64,000 nucleotides of DNA from Lactobacillus sp. ESL0791 (GTDB taxonomy: Bacteria; Bacillota; Bacilli; Lactobacillales; Lactobacillaceae), in contig NZ_JAQTHU010000001.1 of the NCBI RefSeq assembly GCF_029433255.1, positions 434,001 to 498,000 of the forward strand, in the 5' to 3' direction. This document shows positions 1 to 13,366 of this stretch, in pieces (position 1 is the first letter of the stretch; each line of letters opens with the position of its first letter). The notes beneath the pieces are model-generated. The model ran no database searches. It saw only the letters and a list, made by a program, of their open reading frames with translations, and had not been told where the DNA came from. The translations under genes and the position numbers were made by a program.

Positions 1-4341
<4,341 letters not shown>

Positions 4342-4417
4342 AAAGCGAAGCGATCTGGAAGGTTGATATTAGAAGATGGATTATATTTAGTTTTGAGTGT
4401 AAAAGCTCAGAGAAGAA

Positions 4418-4535
4418 GTACGGTGGCAAAAGCAAGAAGGAAACACCTGTTCCCATGTCGAACACAGAAGTTAAGCTTCTTAACGCTGAGAGTAGTTGGT
4501 GGGAGACTGCCTGCGAGGGTAGGAAGCTGCCGTGC
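4418..4535 (+). rRNA. rrf: 5S ribosomal RNA
   Basis: About 118 bases following 23S after a short spacer. The conserved core ACACCTGTTCCCATGTCGAA and the region around TAGTTGGTGGGAGACTGCC identify it. The 5' and 3' ends (GTACGGTGGC and GCTGCCGTGC) pair to form helix I. It is transcribed with 16S and 23S. Confidence 0.96.
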
Positions 4536-4546
4536 TTTTTTAATAA

Positions 4547-4619
4547 TCCGGCTTAGCTCAGTTGGTAGAGCGCTTGACTGTTAATCAAGATGTCGTCAGT
4601 TCGAGTCTGACAGCCGGAG
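4547..4619 (+). tRNA. tRNA-Asn (GTT)
   Basis: Full cloverleaf: acceptor TCCGGCT pairs with AGCCGGA, anticodon arm CTTGA-CTGTTAA-TCAAG with anticodon GTT, and a normal T arm. CCA is not completely encoded (GCTA follows). It lies 11 bases after 5S and is the last gene of the rrn transcript. Confidence 0.97.
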
Positions 4620-4637
4620 CTAAGTGAGAAGAGGAGA

Positions 4638-4666
4638 GGAAGACCTGAGAGGGTCTTCCTTTTTTT
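4638..4666 (+). terminator. Rho-independent terminator of the rrn operon
   Basis: GGAAGACC (4638-4645) pairs with GGTCTTCC (4652-4659), followed by seven T. It separates the rRNA operon from the manLMNO promoter. Confidence 0.92.
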
Positions 4667-4725
4667 GCCTTATTTTAATTAAATTTGTATTTCTGTATAG
4701 TTATTTATAAACAAAACTTTATATG

Positions 4726-4752
4726 TTGGTAACGCTTATTTTATAGTATAAT
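4726..4752 (+). promoter_or_regulatory. manLMNO promoter with an overlapping cre-like site
   Basis: A -10 box TATAAT (4747-4752) follows a -35-like TTGGTA (4726-4731) with a short 15-base spacer. The sequence TTGGTAACGCTTATT (4727-4741 region) fits the CcpA cre consensus with two mismatches. CcpA control of this operon is an inference. No sigma-54 type -24/-12 element was seen, unlike the mannose PTS of Listeria or L. casei. Confidence 0.55.
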
Positions 4753-4793
4753 ACGGTAGTAATTTGTTAGAGATTTACGATAGGAGGAGTAAC

Positions 4794-5795
4794 ATGGTAG
4801 GGATTATTTTGGCTAGCCATGGCGGCTTTGCTGATGGCATTGCAGAATCTGCACAAATGCTGTTTGGCAGCCTGGATAATTTTGCCCATGTCATCTTGAA
4901 ACCTGATGAGGGTCCAGATGATATTCGGGGTAAGATGGAAGATGCGGTTGCGTCATTTGATAATCAAGACGAAATCCTGCTTCTTGTTGACTTATGGGGC
5001 GGGACGCCGTTTAATCAGGCGAATGGTCTCGCAGAAAAGCATGAGAAGTGGGCAATTGTTGCTGGCATGAATTTGCCGATGGTAATCGAAGCGTTAACGC
5101 AGAGGATGACGAATGCTAACGCAACTGCCAAGCAAATTGCGCGGGCAATTGTTAATCCGGCTAAGGATGGAATTAAAACTAAGCCAGCCGACTTAATGCC
5201 GGAAGGAACAGCGCCGCAGGCACCTGAGAAAAAGGCCACTAGGAAGAAATCAATTCCTGAAGGAACGGTTATTGGCGATGGACATATTAAATATGTTCTT
5301 GCACGAATTGATTCACGCTTACTCCATGGTCAAGTTGCCACTGGTTGGATTCCAACGGTTCATCCTGACCGGGTAATTGTGGTTTCCGATGGTGTGGCAA
5401 AAGATGAATTGCGTAAAAGCATGATTCGTGAGGCAGCACCGGCAGGTGTCAAGGCCCACACGGTTCCATTGAAGAAAATGGAAGAAATTGCTAAGGACCC
5501 GCGGTTTGGTAATACCAAGGTAATGCTGCTGTTTGAGAATCCTGAAGATGTGCTTAAGGCAATTAAGGGCGGAGTTGACATTAAAACAGTTAACGTTGGC
5601 TCAATGTCTTATAAAGATGGCGATGTCAATGCCAATAATGTTTTGTCGATGGACCAGGAAGATGTTGACACTTTTCGTGAATTAGAAAAGATGGGCGTAA
5701 AGTATGATGTCCGCAAGGTTCCGACTGATAAGTCCGGCAGTATGGATGCTATTTTGAACAAGGCTCAAAGTTTACTTGATGAGCAGAATAAGTAA
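4794..5795 (+). CDS. manL: Mannose/glucose PTS enzyme IIAB
   Basis: Fused cytoplasmic IIA and IIB subunit of the mannose-family PTS, which takes up glucose and mannose with phosphorylation. The IIA domain (about 1-130) has the phospho-acceptor His9 in ASHGGF. A charged linker rich in Pro, Lys and Glu (about 130-160) leads to the IIB domain with His178 in RIDSRLLHGQ. The ATG at 4794 is chosen because TAGGAGGAG lies 4-12 bases before it; an in-frame TTG ten codons upstream has no such site. It is the first gene of manLMNO, just after the rrn terminator. Length (333 aa) is normal for ManL. Confidence 0.96.
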   Translation: MVGIILASHGGFADGIAESAQMLFGSLDNFAHVILKPDEGPDDIRGKMEDAVASFDNQDEILLLVDLWGGTPFNQANGLAEKHEKWAIVAGMNLPMVIEALTQRMTNANATAKQIARAIVNPAKDGIKTKPADLMPEGTAPQAPEKKATRKKSIPEGTVIGDGHIKYVLARIDSRLLHGQVATGWIPTVHPDRVIVVSDGVAKDELRKSMIREAAPAGVKAHTVPLKKMEEIAKDPRFGNTKVMLLFENPEDVLKAIKGGVDIKTVNVGSMSYKDGDVNANNVLSMDQEDVDTFRELEKMGVKYDVRKVPTDKSGSMDAILNKAQSLLDEQNK

Positions 5796-5813
5796 TGGAT
5801 TAGGAGTAAAGAA

Positions 5814-6614
5814 ATGAACGCTATTCAAATGATTTTGGTTGTGGTCGTTGCCTTTCTTGCAGGTATGGAAGGTATCTTGGATGAATGGGAATTTCATCAG
5901 CCTTTAGTTGCATGTACACTTATTGGCTTGGTTACTGGACATCTTGACCTGGGTGTCATTTTAGGTGGACAGCTGCAAATGATCGCTCTTGGCTGGGCTA
6001 ACATTGGTGCCGCAGTTGCACCTGATGCTGCCCTTGCTTCGGTTGCTTCGGCAATTATTCTGGTTGAGAGTGGCCAGGGCACTAACGGAATTGGTATGGC
6101 TACAGGAATTGCGATGCCGTTAGCCGTTGCCGGCCTGTTTTTGACGATGATCGTGCGGACGATTTCCACAGGTATTGTGCATATTATGGATGCTGATGCA
6201 AAAAAGGCTAATTGGCGTAAGATTAACATGTGGCAATGGATTGATGTGTGCCTGCAAGGATTAAGAATTGCGATTCCGGCCGCACTTTTATTGGCAGTGC
6301 CTGCTGCCAAAGTGCAGTACTGGTTAAGTTTAATGCCAAATTGGTTAAAAGATGGTATGACAATTGGCGGGGCCATGGTTGTGGCTGTTGGTTATGCAAT
6401 GGTTATCAATATGATGGCAAGTAAAGAAGTTTGGCCGTTCTTTGCACTTGGTTTTGCCTTAGCTGCAATTAAGGATCTAACTTTAATTGCGCTTGGTGCA
6501 ATTGGTTTAGCTTTAGCTATTATGTACTTAACATTAGAAGGCAGTGGCAAAGGCTATAGTACGAATAATCAAGATGTCGGTGATCCTTTGGGCGACATTA
6601 TTGATGATTATTAA
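5814..6614 (+). CDS. manM: Mannose PTS permease subunit IIC
   Basis: Integral membrane channel subunit IIC of the mannose-family PTS, 266 aa. It starts with a hydrophobic helix and contains the family signature around GHLDLGVILGGQLQMIALGW (residues about 43-62), which forms part of the sugar path. Several further membrane segments follow and the C-terminus is acidic and soluble. An RBS (TAGGAG) lies ahead of the ATG. It sits 18 bases after manL and 25 before manN, in one operon. In related bacteria the ManMN pair is also the receptor for class IIa bacteriocins. Confidence 0.95.
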   Translation: MNAIQMILVVVVAFLAGMEGILDEWEFHQPLVACTLIGLVTGHLDLGVILGGQLQMIALGWANIGAAVAPDAALASVASAIILVESGQGTNGIGMATGIAMPLAVAGLFLTMIVRTISTGIVHIMDADAKKANWRKINMWQWIDVCLQGLRIAIPAALLLAVPAAKVQYWLSLMPNWLKDGMTIGGAMVVAVGYAMVINMMASKEVWPFFALGFALAAIKDLTLIALGAIGLALAIMYLTLEGSGKGYSTNNQDVGDPLGDIIDDY

Positions 6615-6639
6615 AGTCGGACAGTAGGAGGATTTTATA

Positions 6640-7554
6640 ATGGCTGAAAAGAAAATTACATTAACTAAAGCTGATCGTTTCAATGTTTTATGGCACTCGC
6701 AATTTTTGCAGGCCTCATGGAACTATGAAAGAATGCAGAATGGTGGCTATGTCTATTCATTAATTCCGGCATTAAGAAAGTTATATCCAGATAAAAAGGA
6801 TTTGTCGGCTGCCTTAGAGCGGCATCTGGTCTTCTTCAATACACACCCGTACTTGGCATCACCCGTAATTGGGGTAACCTTAGCTCTTGAGGAAGATAAG
6901 GCAAATGGTGCCGAAGTTGAAGATGAAGCAATTCAAGGTGTTAAAGTTGGAATGATGGGACCTTTGGCTGGTGTCGGCGACCCAGTTTTCTGGTATACGG
7001 TGCGGCCGATTGTTGGGGCTTTGGGTGCTTCAATGGCTATTCAGGGTAACATAATTGGGCCAATTCTATTCTTCGTTATTTGGAATATCATTCGGTTAGC
7101 CTTTATGTGGTACACCCAGGAATTTGGTTATAAGGCCGGCTCTGCTATTACTAGCGATATGTCAGGTGGCTTATTGCAAAAAGTTACCCGTGGTGCATCA
7201 ATGATGGGAATGTTTGTCTTGGGTTCACTGATTGAGCGCTGGGTAAACATTAAATTTACGCCAATTGTTTCACAGACGCCTGTTCAAAAAGGCGGCTACA
7301 TTGACTGGAACACGCTTCCTGCAGGCAGCAAGGGCATCCAGCAAGCTCTGATTCAGCAGGGCAACGGCATGTCGCTGACCAAATTTAAGGTAACGACACT
7401 GCAAAATAACCTGGACAGTTTAATTCCAGGACTAGCAGGTTTGCTGCTGACCTTCTTCTGTATGTGGCTGCTGAAAAAGAAAGTTTCACCGATTGTTATT
7501 ATTATCGGGATCTTTGTCGTTGGTGTTGTCCTGCATGTGCTTCACGTCCTTTAA
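6640..7554 (+). CDS. manN: Mannose PTS permease subunit IID
   Basis: Membrane subunit IID that pairs with IIC, 304 aa. The N-terminal soluble part holds the family motif around QASWNYERMQNGGYVYSLIP (residues about 24-43), followed by GVKVGMMGPLAGVGDP, typical of IID proteins. The C-terminus is strongly hydrophobic. The RBS AGGAGGA precedes the ATG. It completes the IIAB-IIC-IID set and lies 3 bases before manO, so the two are probably translationally coupled. Confidence 0.95.
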   Translation: MAEKKITLTKADRFNVLWHSQFLQASWNYERMQNGGYVYSLIPALRKLYPDKKDLSAALERHLVFFNTHPYLASPVIGVTLALEEDKANGAEVEDEAIQGVKVGMMGPLAGVGDPVFWYTVRPIVGALGASMAIQGNIIGPILFFVIWNIIRLAFMWYTQEFGYKAGSAITSDMSGGLLQKVTRGASMMGMFVLGSLIERWVNIKFTPIVSQTPVQKGGYIDWNTLPAGSKGIQQALIQQGNGMSLTKFKVTTLQNNLDSLIPGLAGLLLTFFCMWLLKKKVSPIVIIIGIFVVGVVLHVLHVL

Positions 7555-7557
7555 AAA

Positions 7558-7920
7558 ATGGTTAAGTCAAGCAACAGCAAGGTTGATCTGACGATTGGTG
7601 CCACCTGGTTTCGCGGTGTTGCCACCTACGGCAAGGTCATGATCGGCGACAAGGCGTTTGAATTTTATAATGAACATAACATTGCTGATTACGTGCAGAT
7701 TCCGTGGAATGAAGTTACGTATGTAGTGGCCGACGTGCACTTTCGCGGCAAGTATATTCCACGTTTTGAATTACGTACTAAGAAAAATGGCACCTTTATC
7801 TTTTCTACTCGTGATAACAAGAAAACTTTGCGGGGCATTCAAAAGTATGTGCCGGCAAGTCATATGCGCCAAGCGTTAGGCTTAGGACAGAAGTTAAAAT
7901 TACGCTTTACTAAAAAATAA
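7558..7920 (+). CDS. manO: ManO family protein (DUF956)
   Basis: A 120-aa soluble basic protein of the DUF956/ManO family, which is almost always the last gene of Gram-positive mannose PTS operons. It begins 3 bases after manN and is followed by a terminator. Proposed roles are regulatory, but the molecular function is not settled, and no catalytic motif is visible. The identification rests on its typical length, on the sequence around TIGATWFRGVATYGKVMIGD and on its position. Confidence 0.9.
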   Translation: MVKSSNSKVDLTIGATWFRGVATYGKVMIGDKAFEFYNEHNIADYVQIPWNEVTYVVADVHFRGKYIPRFELRTKKNGTFIFSTRDNKKTLRGIQKYVPASHMRQALGLGQKLKLRFTKK

Positions 7921-7928
7921 GCAAAAGA

Positions 7929-7966
7929 AAATTCTTAGACTCAAAAAATCTAAGAATTTTTTATTT
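7929..7966. terminator. Bidirectional terminator between manO and the amino acid permease
   Basis: AATTCTTAGA pairs with TCTAAGAATT, with an A-run on the left and a T-run on the right, so it can end both convergent transcripts. Confidence 0.88.
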
Positions 7967-9342
7967 TATTCAGTTTTTTCTTTGCGCCAGATTCTTGCAA
8001 AAATTGCCAAGATAACAAAGACTGCTAACGCAGCAATCATGGCAATCCTATTTTCAGGCAAAAAGAGCAACAGCACAATCATGGCGATGAAGAACAGCAA
8101 GGTCAGGTAATCCAAAACAGGAAAGCCGGGCATCTTAAAGTCAGTCAGTTCTTCTTCCGGTGTTTTCTTTCTGTATGCAACGTGGGATAACAGCATGATG
8201 CACCAGATGATTAAAAACATGCTGGTGGTTGTTGATGAAATAAAATTAAAAGCATCGTTGCCGATGATAATAATAATTAGCGGGGCAAATTCGATCATAA
8301 ACGCGGAGAGAATCAAACTGTTTTGCGGCAATTGCCGTCTTAGATGCCCAAAAGTTTGGTTCCATTTTCCTTTTTCATTAAAAGTGATGGAAAATAACAG
8401 CCTGCCGGCACTGTATAAGACACTGTTGGTCGAAGAAATAGCCGCCGAAATTACAACAAAGTTGATGATTGAGCCAGCATTGTGCAGTCCAGTTGCACCC
8501 AGCGTTTGAACAAAGGGACTGGAATTAGTTGAAACCTTGTCCCAAGGAATGACAACAAGGATGGCAATGATTGCTAGAACGTAGAACAAAATAATTCTCA
8601 CGGGTACCTCGTTAATTGCCTTCCTGATCGTTACCTTGGGATTTTGTGCCTCGGAAGCGGTGAAGCCAAGCAGTTCAATGCCGACAAAACTAAAGATTAC
8701 CATCTGGAAACCGGATAAAAAGCCAATGCCGCCTTTGGCGAAGAAGCCGCCGTGTGCGGTCAGATTAGCAAAAGAGACGGGTCCGTAACTGGTACTTTTA
8801 CCCTGCAACAGCATGAAAGCAATCAAAACAACAAAGGCGAGAACCGTCACAATTTTGATAATTGCGAAGGCAAATTCAAGGTTGCCGAACAGGCGGGCGG
8901 ACAAAAGATTGATAAAGAGCAGCACAGCAACGGTAATCAGCCCTGGCACCCAGGTTGGCAAGTGCGGGAACCAGTATTGAAAATAAATTCCTAACGCTGT
9001 CATCTCGGCCATGGCGAGGGTGATGAGGCAGAACCAGTAGAGGTAGCCGGTGATGAAGCCGACATCTTTGCCCAGATATTTTTCAATAAAATCAATGTAG
9101 GTGTGCTTAGACAGATCAGAAACAATTAATTCTCCCAATGCCCGCATTAGGAAGAATAAAAAAATACCGACAACTAAATAAATTAGCAGTACACTGGGGC
9201 CCGCGCGCCTAATGCTGTTGCCCACACCCAAGAATAATCCTGTGCCAATCGTGCCTCCCAACGCGATTAGCTGAATATGCGCATTTGTTAGGCTGCGCTG
9301 ATAACCCGAATCAGATTGCGAATTCGCATTCTTTTCCTTCAA
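7966..9342 (-). CDS. Amino acid permease, APC superfamily (AAT/CycA-like)
   Basis: A 12-helix cytoplasmic-membrane permease of the amino acid transporter family, importing an amino acid with protons. The N-terminus shows the family hallmark HIQLIALGGTIGTGLFLG, followed by regularly spaced hydrophobic segments. A second signature, FVGIELLGFTASEAQNPK, is mid-protein. It resembles D-alanine/D-serine/glycine or histidine permeases, but the substrate cannot be fixed. I place the start at TTG 9342 (458 aa) because GGAG lies 9 bases upstream; the frame stays open to TTG 9357. It is monocistronic and convergent with manO. Confidence 0.85.
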   Translation of the reverse strand: MKEKNANSQSDSGYQRSLTNAHIQLIALGGTIGTGLFLGVGNSIRRAGPSVLLIYLVVGIFLFFLMRALGELIVSDLSKHTYIDFIEKYLGKDVGFITGYLYWFCLITLAMAEMTALGIYFQYWFPHLPTWVPGLITVAVLLFINLLSARLFGNLEFAFAIIKIVTVLAFVVLIAFMLLQGKSTSYGPVSFANLTAHGGFFAKGGIGFLSGFQMVIFSFVGIELLGFTASEAQNPKVTIRKAINEVPVRIILFYVLAIIAILVVIPWDKVSTNSSPFVQTLGATGLHNAGSIINFVVISAAISSTNSVLYSAGRLLFSITFNEKGKWNQTFGHLRRQLPQNSLILSAFMIEFAPLIIIIIGNDAFNFISSTTTSMFLIIWCIMLLSHVAYRKKTPEEELTDFKMPGFPVLDYLTLLFFIAMIVLLLFLPENRIAMIAALAVFVILAIFARIWRKEKTE

Positions 9343-9511
9343 TAAAATCAACTCCAATATTCTAACTATGTATAATTTAATTTTAGCATTAATTGCTGCG
9401 GCTTTAGATAAAAATTTAGGCAGATTGCAATTTTTAATTGCTGAAGGTGGATAGAAGTTGTAAAATTACTAGCTAAATATATCAATAACAAGTCACGGAG
9501 GGATGAGGAAA

Positions 9512-10060
9512 ATGTTTACTTGTGATAGTTTTAATATTAACGGTCAGGAAGTCGAATTAGTGTTGCCGGAAAAGCAATATGCCAAGGACCTAGCTGAAAT
9601 TGTCAACCGCAATTGCGACCAGTTCAAGCAGTGGTTTACTTGGGCGGAAACACCGGCAAGTGAAGCAAGTGAGCAGGGCTTTATCGAAATGGCGCGCACG
9701 GAAAATGCCATTTACAAGATGCTGGTTTTAATAATTCTGGTTGACGGCAAAACGGCCGGCACGCTTGATTTACACAACATTCACCAGTATGACCGCCGGG
9801 CTGAAATTGGCTATTGGCTGGACAGTAGGTATCAGGGATGCGGGATCATGACGACAGCGGTAAAACATTTGGTTCAAATTGCTTTCACCAAAATGGAGTT
9901 ACATAAGCTGGTGCTTTTGGCCGATCATAACAATCTCAAGAGCAGGGCGGTTGCCGAAAGAGTGGGCTTTATCCATGAAGCCTTGCTGCGCGACCAAATT
10001 AAGTATAGTTATGGCTATGGCGACCTTGATGAGTATTGTCTAATTAATGAAGAAGAATAA
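9512..10060 (+). CDS. GNAT acetyltransferase, RimL-like
   Basis: A 182-aa GCN5-related N-acetyltransferase resembling ribosomal-protein-serine acetyltransferases. The acetyl-CoA-binding core is seen in YWLDSRYQGCGIMTTAVKHL (motif A, about 110-130), followed by HKLVLLADHNNLKSRAVAER with the typical Asn-x3-Ser-x4-Glu helix. The start is placed at ATG 9512, nine bases after GGAGGG; an in-frame ATG at 9503 abuts that site and is unlikely. It is a single gene followed by its own terminator. The acceptor is unknown. Confidence 0.85.
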   Translation: MFTCDSFNINGQEVELVLPEKQYAKDLAEIVNRNCDQFKQWFTWAETPASEASEQGFIEMARTENAIYKMLVLIILVDGKTAGTLDLHNIHQYDRRAEIGYWLDSRYQGCGIMTTAVKHLVQIAFTKMELHKLVLLADHNNLKSRAVAERVGFIHEALLRDQIKYSYGYGDLDEYCLINEEE

Positions 10061-10071
10061 TTTTTCGTGGA

Positions 10072-10102
10072 AAAAGCTTCGCTGACCAACAGCGGAGCTT
10101 TT
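10072..10102 (+). terminator. Terminator after the GNAT gene
   Basis: AAAGCTTCGCTG pairs with CAGCGGAGCTTT (one mismatch) around a five-base loop, ending in a short T-run. Confidence 0.8.
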
Positions 10103-10329
10103 AAAATGGTGCAGATAATTTTGTTATTTTTTGCTTGATTTTGTTGTTGATAAGGCTGAACTTAAGATAGATGATGATAAATTCTCATCTGTAATAAATT
10201 TTAAAAATTATTGCCGTGGGTAGTTTTCCGTGTTAATCTTTATTTGGATAAAGAATGTGAAATAATTTCAAGTTGTGCTAATGTTAGCTTTGAACAACTT
10301 CTAAGAATTTTATATTTTTTTACAGTCGT

Positions 10330-10344
10330 TTGGAAGCGCTTTAT
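10330..10344 (+). promoter_or_regulatory. cre site upstream of the alcohol dehydrogenase operon
   Basis: TTGGAAGCGCTTTAT matches the CcpA operator consensus WTGNAANCGNWNNCW at all but one position. It lies 32 bases before the dehydrogenase start, in a 270-base AT-rich leader (10103-10375) with no other gene. Catabolite control of the downstream operon is inferred. Confidence 0.65.
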
Positions 10345-10375
10345 AAATTTATGAATGTAAGAAAGAGGCAATATC

Positions 10376-11488
10376 ATGAAAATTAAAGCAGCAGTTTTAA
10401 ATGGTGCTCACCAAAAGTTGCAGGTAACAGATGTTGAGCTGGATGCTCCAAAAGAAAATGAGGTCTTAGTCAAGATTATTGCAAGCGGAATTTGTCATTC
10501 TGATACTGGTCCAATTAATAATGATCGGCCAGGGCTTTATCCTACCATATTAGGCCATGAAGGAGCCGGAATTATCGAAAAGGTTGGTCCTAATGTTAAC
10601 GATTTTTCGATTGGCGATCACGTAGTTGTATCGTTTGCCTCGTGTGGTAAATGTAAGTTCTGTCGGGCAGGATTGCCGGGAGCATGTTTGCGCTGGGGCC
10701 AGTTGAATTCTGGTCCAATGTATGACGGGACATACCGTTTGCATACCGAAGATGGGCAAAATATTGCGGCAACTTTTGGTCAATCATCGCTTGCAACTTA
10801 TTCCGTCACTAATGTGCGAAATTTGGTCAAGGTCGACCCGAAGCTTGATTTACGTTATTTGGGACCATTAGGCTGCGGTTTTATGACTGGGGCTGGGACC
10901 GTTTTGCATTCACTGAAACCAGAAATTGATGACACGATTGCTGTTTTTGGTGTTGGTGGTGTTGGCTTGACGGCTTTGATGGCAGCTAGGCTGTTGCATT
11001 GTCGTCACATCATTGCGGTTGATATTCATCAAAGCCGTTTAAAAATTGCCCAGGAATTGGGGGCAACCGAAGTGATTGACTCAAGTACCGATGATGTGGC
11101 AGCGCGCATTAAGGAAATTACCAATGGGATGGGCTTGAATTATGCAATTGATACTTCTGGTGTAGCAAAAATAATTACGATTGCCATGCGCTCATTAGCA
11201 ATTAAGGGGACACTGGTAACGTTGGCTGCTGCTCAAGAAAATATTGCAGTTAATCCGGCTCTTGACCTGATGGCCTTTTCGCATACGCTTCAAGGCGTGA
11301 TCGAGGGGGACTCGGTTCCGCAAATTTTCATTCCGCAAATGATTCAATTATTTGTGCAAAACGACTTTCCAATTGATAAATTGTGTAAGTTTTACACGTT
11401 GGACCAAGTTAATGAGGCGTTTGCTGATTCCGCATCAGGAAAAACAATTAAGCCAATTATCGTAATGGATCCCGCTTATCAGGCATAA
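10376..11488 (+). CDS. Zinc-dependent alcohol dehydrogenase, aryl-alcohol type (MDR family)
   Basis: A 370-aa NAD-dependent medium-chain dehydrogenase. Catalytic zinc ligands are Cys40, His61-Glu62 and Cys167; the structural zinc lobe is Cys90, Cys93, Cys96 and Cys104. The Rossmann motif GVGGVG is at 192-197, and Asp216 after it suggests NAD rather than NADP. The layout is that of aryl- or benzyl-alcohol dehydrogenases, but the substrate is not proven. It lies 23 bases before the first flavoprotein, so the three genes probably form one operon under the upstream cre site. That suggests coupling of NADH from an alcohol, or its turnover, to flavoprotein reductases. Confidence 0.88.
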   Translation: MKIKAAVLNGAHQKLQVTDVELDAPKENEVLVKIIASGICHSDTGPINNDRPGLYPTILGHEGAGIIEKVGPNVNDFSIGDHVVVSFASCGKCKFCRAGLPGACLRWGQLNSGPMYDGTYRLHTEDGQNIAATFGQSSLATYSVTNVRNLVKVDPKLDLRYLGPLGCGFMTGAGTVLHSLKPEIDDTIAVFGVGGVGLTALMAARLLHCRHIIAVDIHQSRLKIAQELGATEVIDSSTDDVAARIKEITNGMGLNYAIDTSGVAKIITIAMRSLAIKGTLVTLAAAQENIAVNPALDLMAFSHTLQGVIEGDSVPQIFIPQMIQLFVQNDFPIDKLCKFYTLDQVNEAFADSASGKTIKPIIVMDPAYQA

Positions 11489-11511
11489 ATTAAGAGTAAG
11501 GAGTTTGTTAA

Positions 11512-13332
11512 ATGATCGTTAATAGTAAAACAGTTTTTGATACGAAGTATGATGTAGTTGTTTTAGGATTCGGCGGTGCCGGTGCCACAGCAGCACGCTT
11601 TGCCGCGGATGCTGGTGCTAAAGTATTGATTGTTGATTCTGCACCGGAGGGCCATGAAGGCGGCAATACCAGATATTCTGGACAAATGGTTGGATACAGT
11701 AACGATGAGGAAGCCTACCGTAAATATTTTCACAGCTTAGCCCAGCATTTTAATTTAGATGAGGATTTGGCAGAGACCTTTATTTCTGGTATCGCGGGGA
11801 TGAAGGATTATTTTAAAAAATATTTGGACGTTGAGCATGTTTATAGTTTTAAGGAAGATATCATGGGTAAAAGCCATGATGATATTATTGCTGATTACCC
11901 GGCTTTTCCTGGTGCCAAGAATTATGACATGATCATGGTACATAAGGGAATTGTTGACGGTGCTTTATGGAATATTCTGCGGCAAAAGGTGTTGGACCGT
12001 TCTGACAAGATTGATGTCTGGTATTCTTCTCCTGTTAAACATTTACTGCAGAATTCGCGGCAAATGGTGGTCGGCGTTCAAGTCGAACGAGATCATGTTT
12101 TGGTTAATGTTTATGCCCAAAATGGTGTAGTTTTAGCGACTGGCGGCTTTGAAAACAACCAGCAAATGATTCAAGATTACATCGGAAATTATCAGCTTAT
12201 TCCAGTCGCGGGTCTCTATAATAAGGGAAAAGGGGTTGATCTGGCTACCGAAGTTGGCGCTAAATTATGGCACATGACCAAGTTTTCCGGTGGTGGGTTG
12301 CAGCAAAACTTTGCAGTCTGGGAACCAAATTTGCAGCGGGCCAAAGCTTACCACAACACACCTGAACTGTGTTCCGGCAGTATTTTTACCGTTGGCGATG
12401 ATGGTTGCCGCTACTTTAATGAACAATTGCAGCCGCATGAAGGGTACGTCCGCATGGGTGGCTCCTACCATACACCGGTTAACCCAATTCATCCTTACTT
12501 AGTATTTGATGAAAAGCAAAAAAATAAAATCAGTCAAATGACTGCTTCGCCGTATGATCGGGTCTTGAACTATGTCATCAAGGCAGATACGATTGCTGAA
12601 TTGGCGCAAAAGATGGGTGTGGATCCAGAGAAGCTGCAGGCAACTGTAACAGAGTTTAACTTCTTTGCGGAAAATGGTCAGGATTATGCTTATCACAGAG
12701 ATGGCAAGACACTAACTGCTTTTGCGGCAGATGGTCCTTACTATGCTGTTAAACTGGTACAAGTAATGGGTTGGACTCAAGGCGGCCCGAAACGCAACAG
12801 CCGCTGCGAAATTATTTCTGCAATTGATGGACAGCCAATTCCGCATTTGTACGGCGCAGGCGAACTTGGGAGTGTGATTACTAACTTGTATCAAGGTGGT
12901 TCGAACCTAGCTAACTGTCTGATTTTTGGCAAAATTGCTGGGCAAAATGCGGCTCATCCTAAGGACGATTTATGTCAAGAAACGGACAATTTGGATGCCG
13001 ATATACCGACTATTGCTGATAATAAGTCACTTAGTTCTGATATTGCATCCGTGGATTATCCGACTGATAAGAATCAGTATATTGGCCGTTCTGGTAAAGG
13101 CATGGGCAATGAAATTATTGTCCGAGTAACTGCGGATCACGAGAAAAACATTAAAAATGTGGAAGTACTCAAACAAACAGAGTCAGATGATTATGGTCTA
13201 AAGGCAATTAAGGAGTTGCCGCTGGAAATGGTGAAGCAGAATAGTTATGATGTGGATGCCATTTCGGGGGCATCTAATACCAGCCGTGGGTTAAAAGATG
13301 CGGTTAGAGATGCTCTGTCAAAAATAAAATAA
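11512..13332 (+). CDS. FAD-dependent fumarate-reductase-like flavoprotein with C-terminal FMN-binding domain (paralog 1)
   Basis: A 606-aa cytoplasmic flavoprotein without signal peptide. The N-terminal FAD domain begins VVVLGFGGAGATAARFAADA; the middle and C-terminal parts have the fumarate/urocanate reductase fold. A C-terminal FMN_bind domain (about 515-606) ends with the ApbE flavinylation motif DAISGASNT, where Thr590 would carry covalent FMN. Such enzymes reduce C=C bonds of organic acids using electrons passed through FMN. Similar proteins in lactobacilli reduce phenolic acids, but the acceptor here is unknown. It is the second gene of the operon and a tandem duplicate of the next gene. 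No apbE is in the window. Confidence 0.85.
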   Translation: MIVNSKTVFDTKYDVVVLGFGGAGATAARFAADAGAKVLIVDSAPEGHEGGNTRYSGQMVGYSNDEEAYRKYFHSLAQHFNLDEDLAETFISGIAGMKDYFKKYLDVEHVYSFKEDIMGKSHDDIIADYPAFPGAKNYDMIMVHKGIVDGALWNILRQKVLDRSDKIDVWYSSPVKHLLQNSRQMVVGVQVERDHVLVNVYAQNGVVLATGGFENNQQMIQDYIGNYQLIPVAGLYNKGKGVDLATEVGAKLWHMTKFSGGGLQQNFAVWEPNLQRAKAYHNTPELCSGSIFTVGDDGCRYFNEQLQPHEGYVRMGGSYHTPVNPIHPYLVFDEKQKNKISQMTASPYDRVLNYVIKADTIAELAQKMGVDPEKLQATVTEFNFFAENGQDYAYHRDGKTLTAFAADGPYYAVKLVQVMGWTQGGPKRNSRCEIISAIDGQPIPHLYGAGELGSVITNLYQGGSNLANCLIFGKIAGQNAAHPKDDLCQETDNLDADIPTIADNKSLSSDIASVDYPTDKNQYIGRSGKGMGNEIIVRVTADHEKNIKNVEVLKQTESDDYGLKAIKELPLEMVKQNSYDVDAISGASNTSRGLKDAVRDALSKIK

Positions 13333-13366
13333 TTGCTTAGTTACCAGTTTATAAAGGAAACTTATT

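Noticed and set aside
5897..6376. 159-codon frame on the minus strand across manM
   Set aside because: Antisense shadow of a clear PTS gene, no RBS, composition typical of the reverse strand of a membrane protein.
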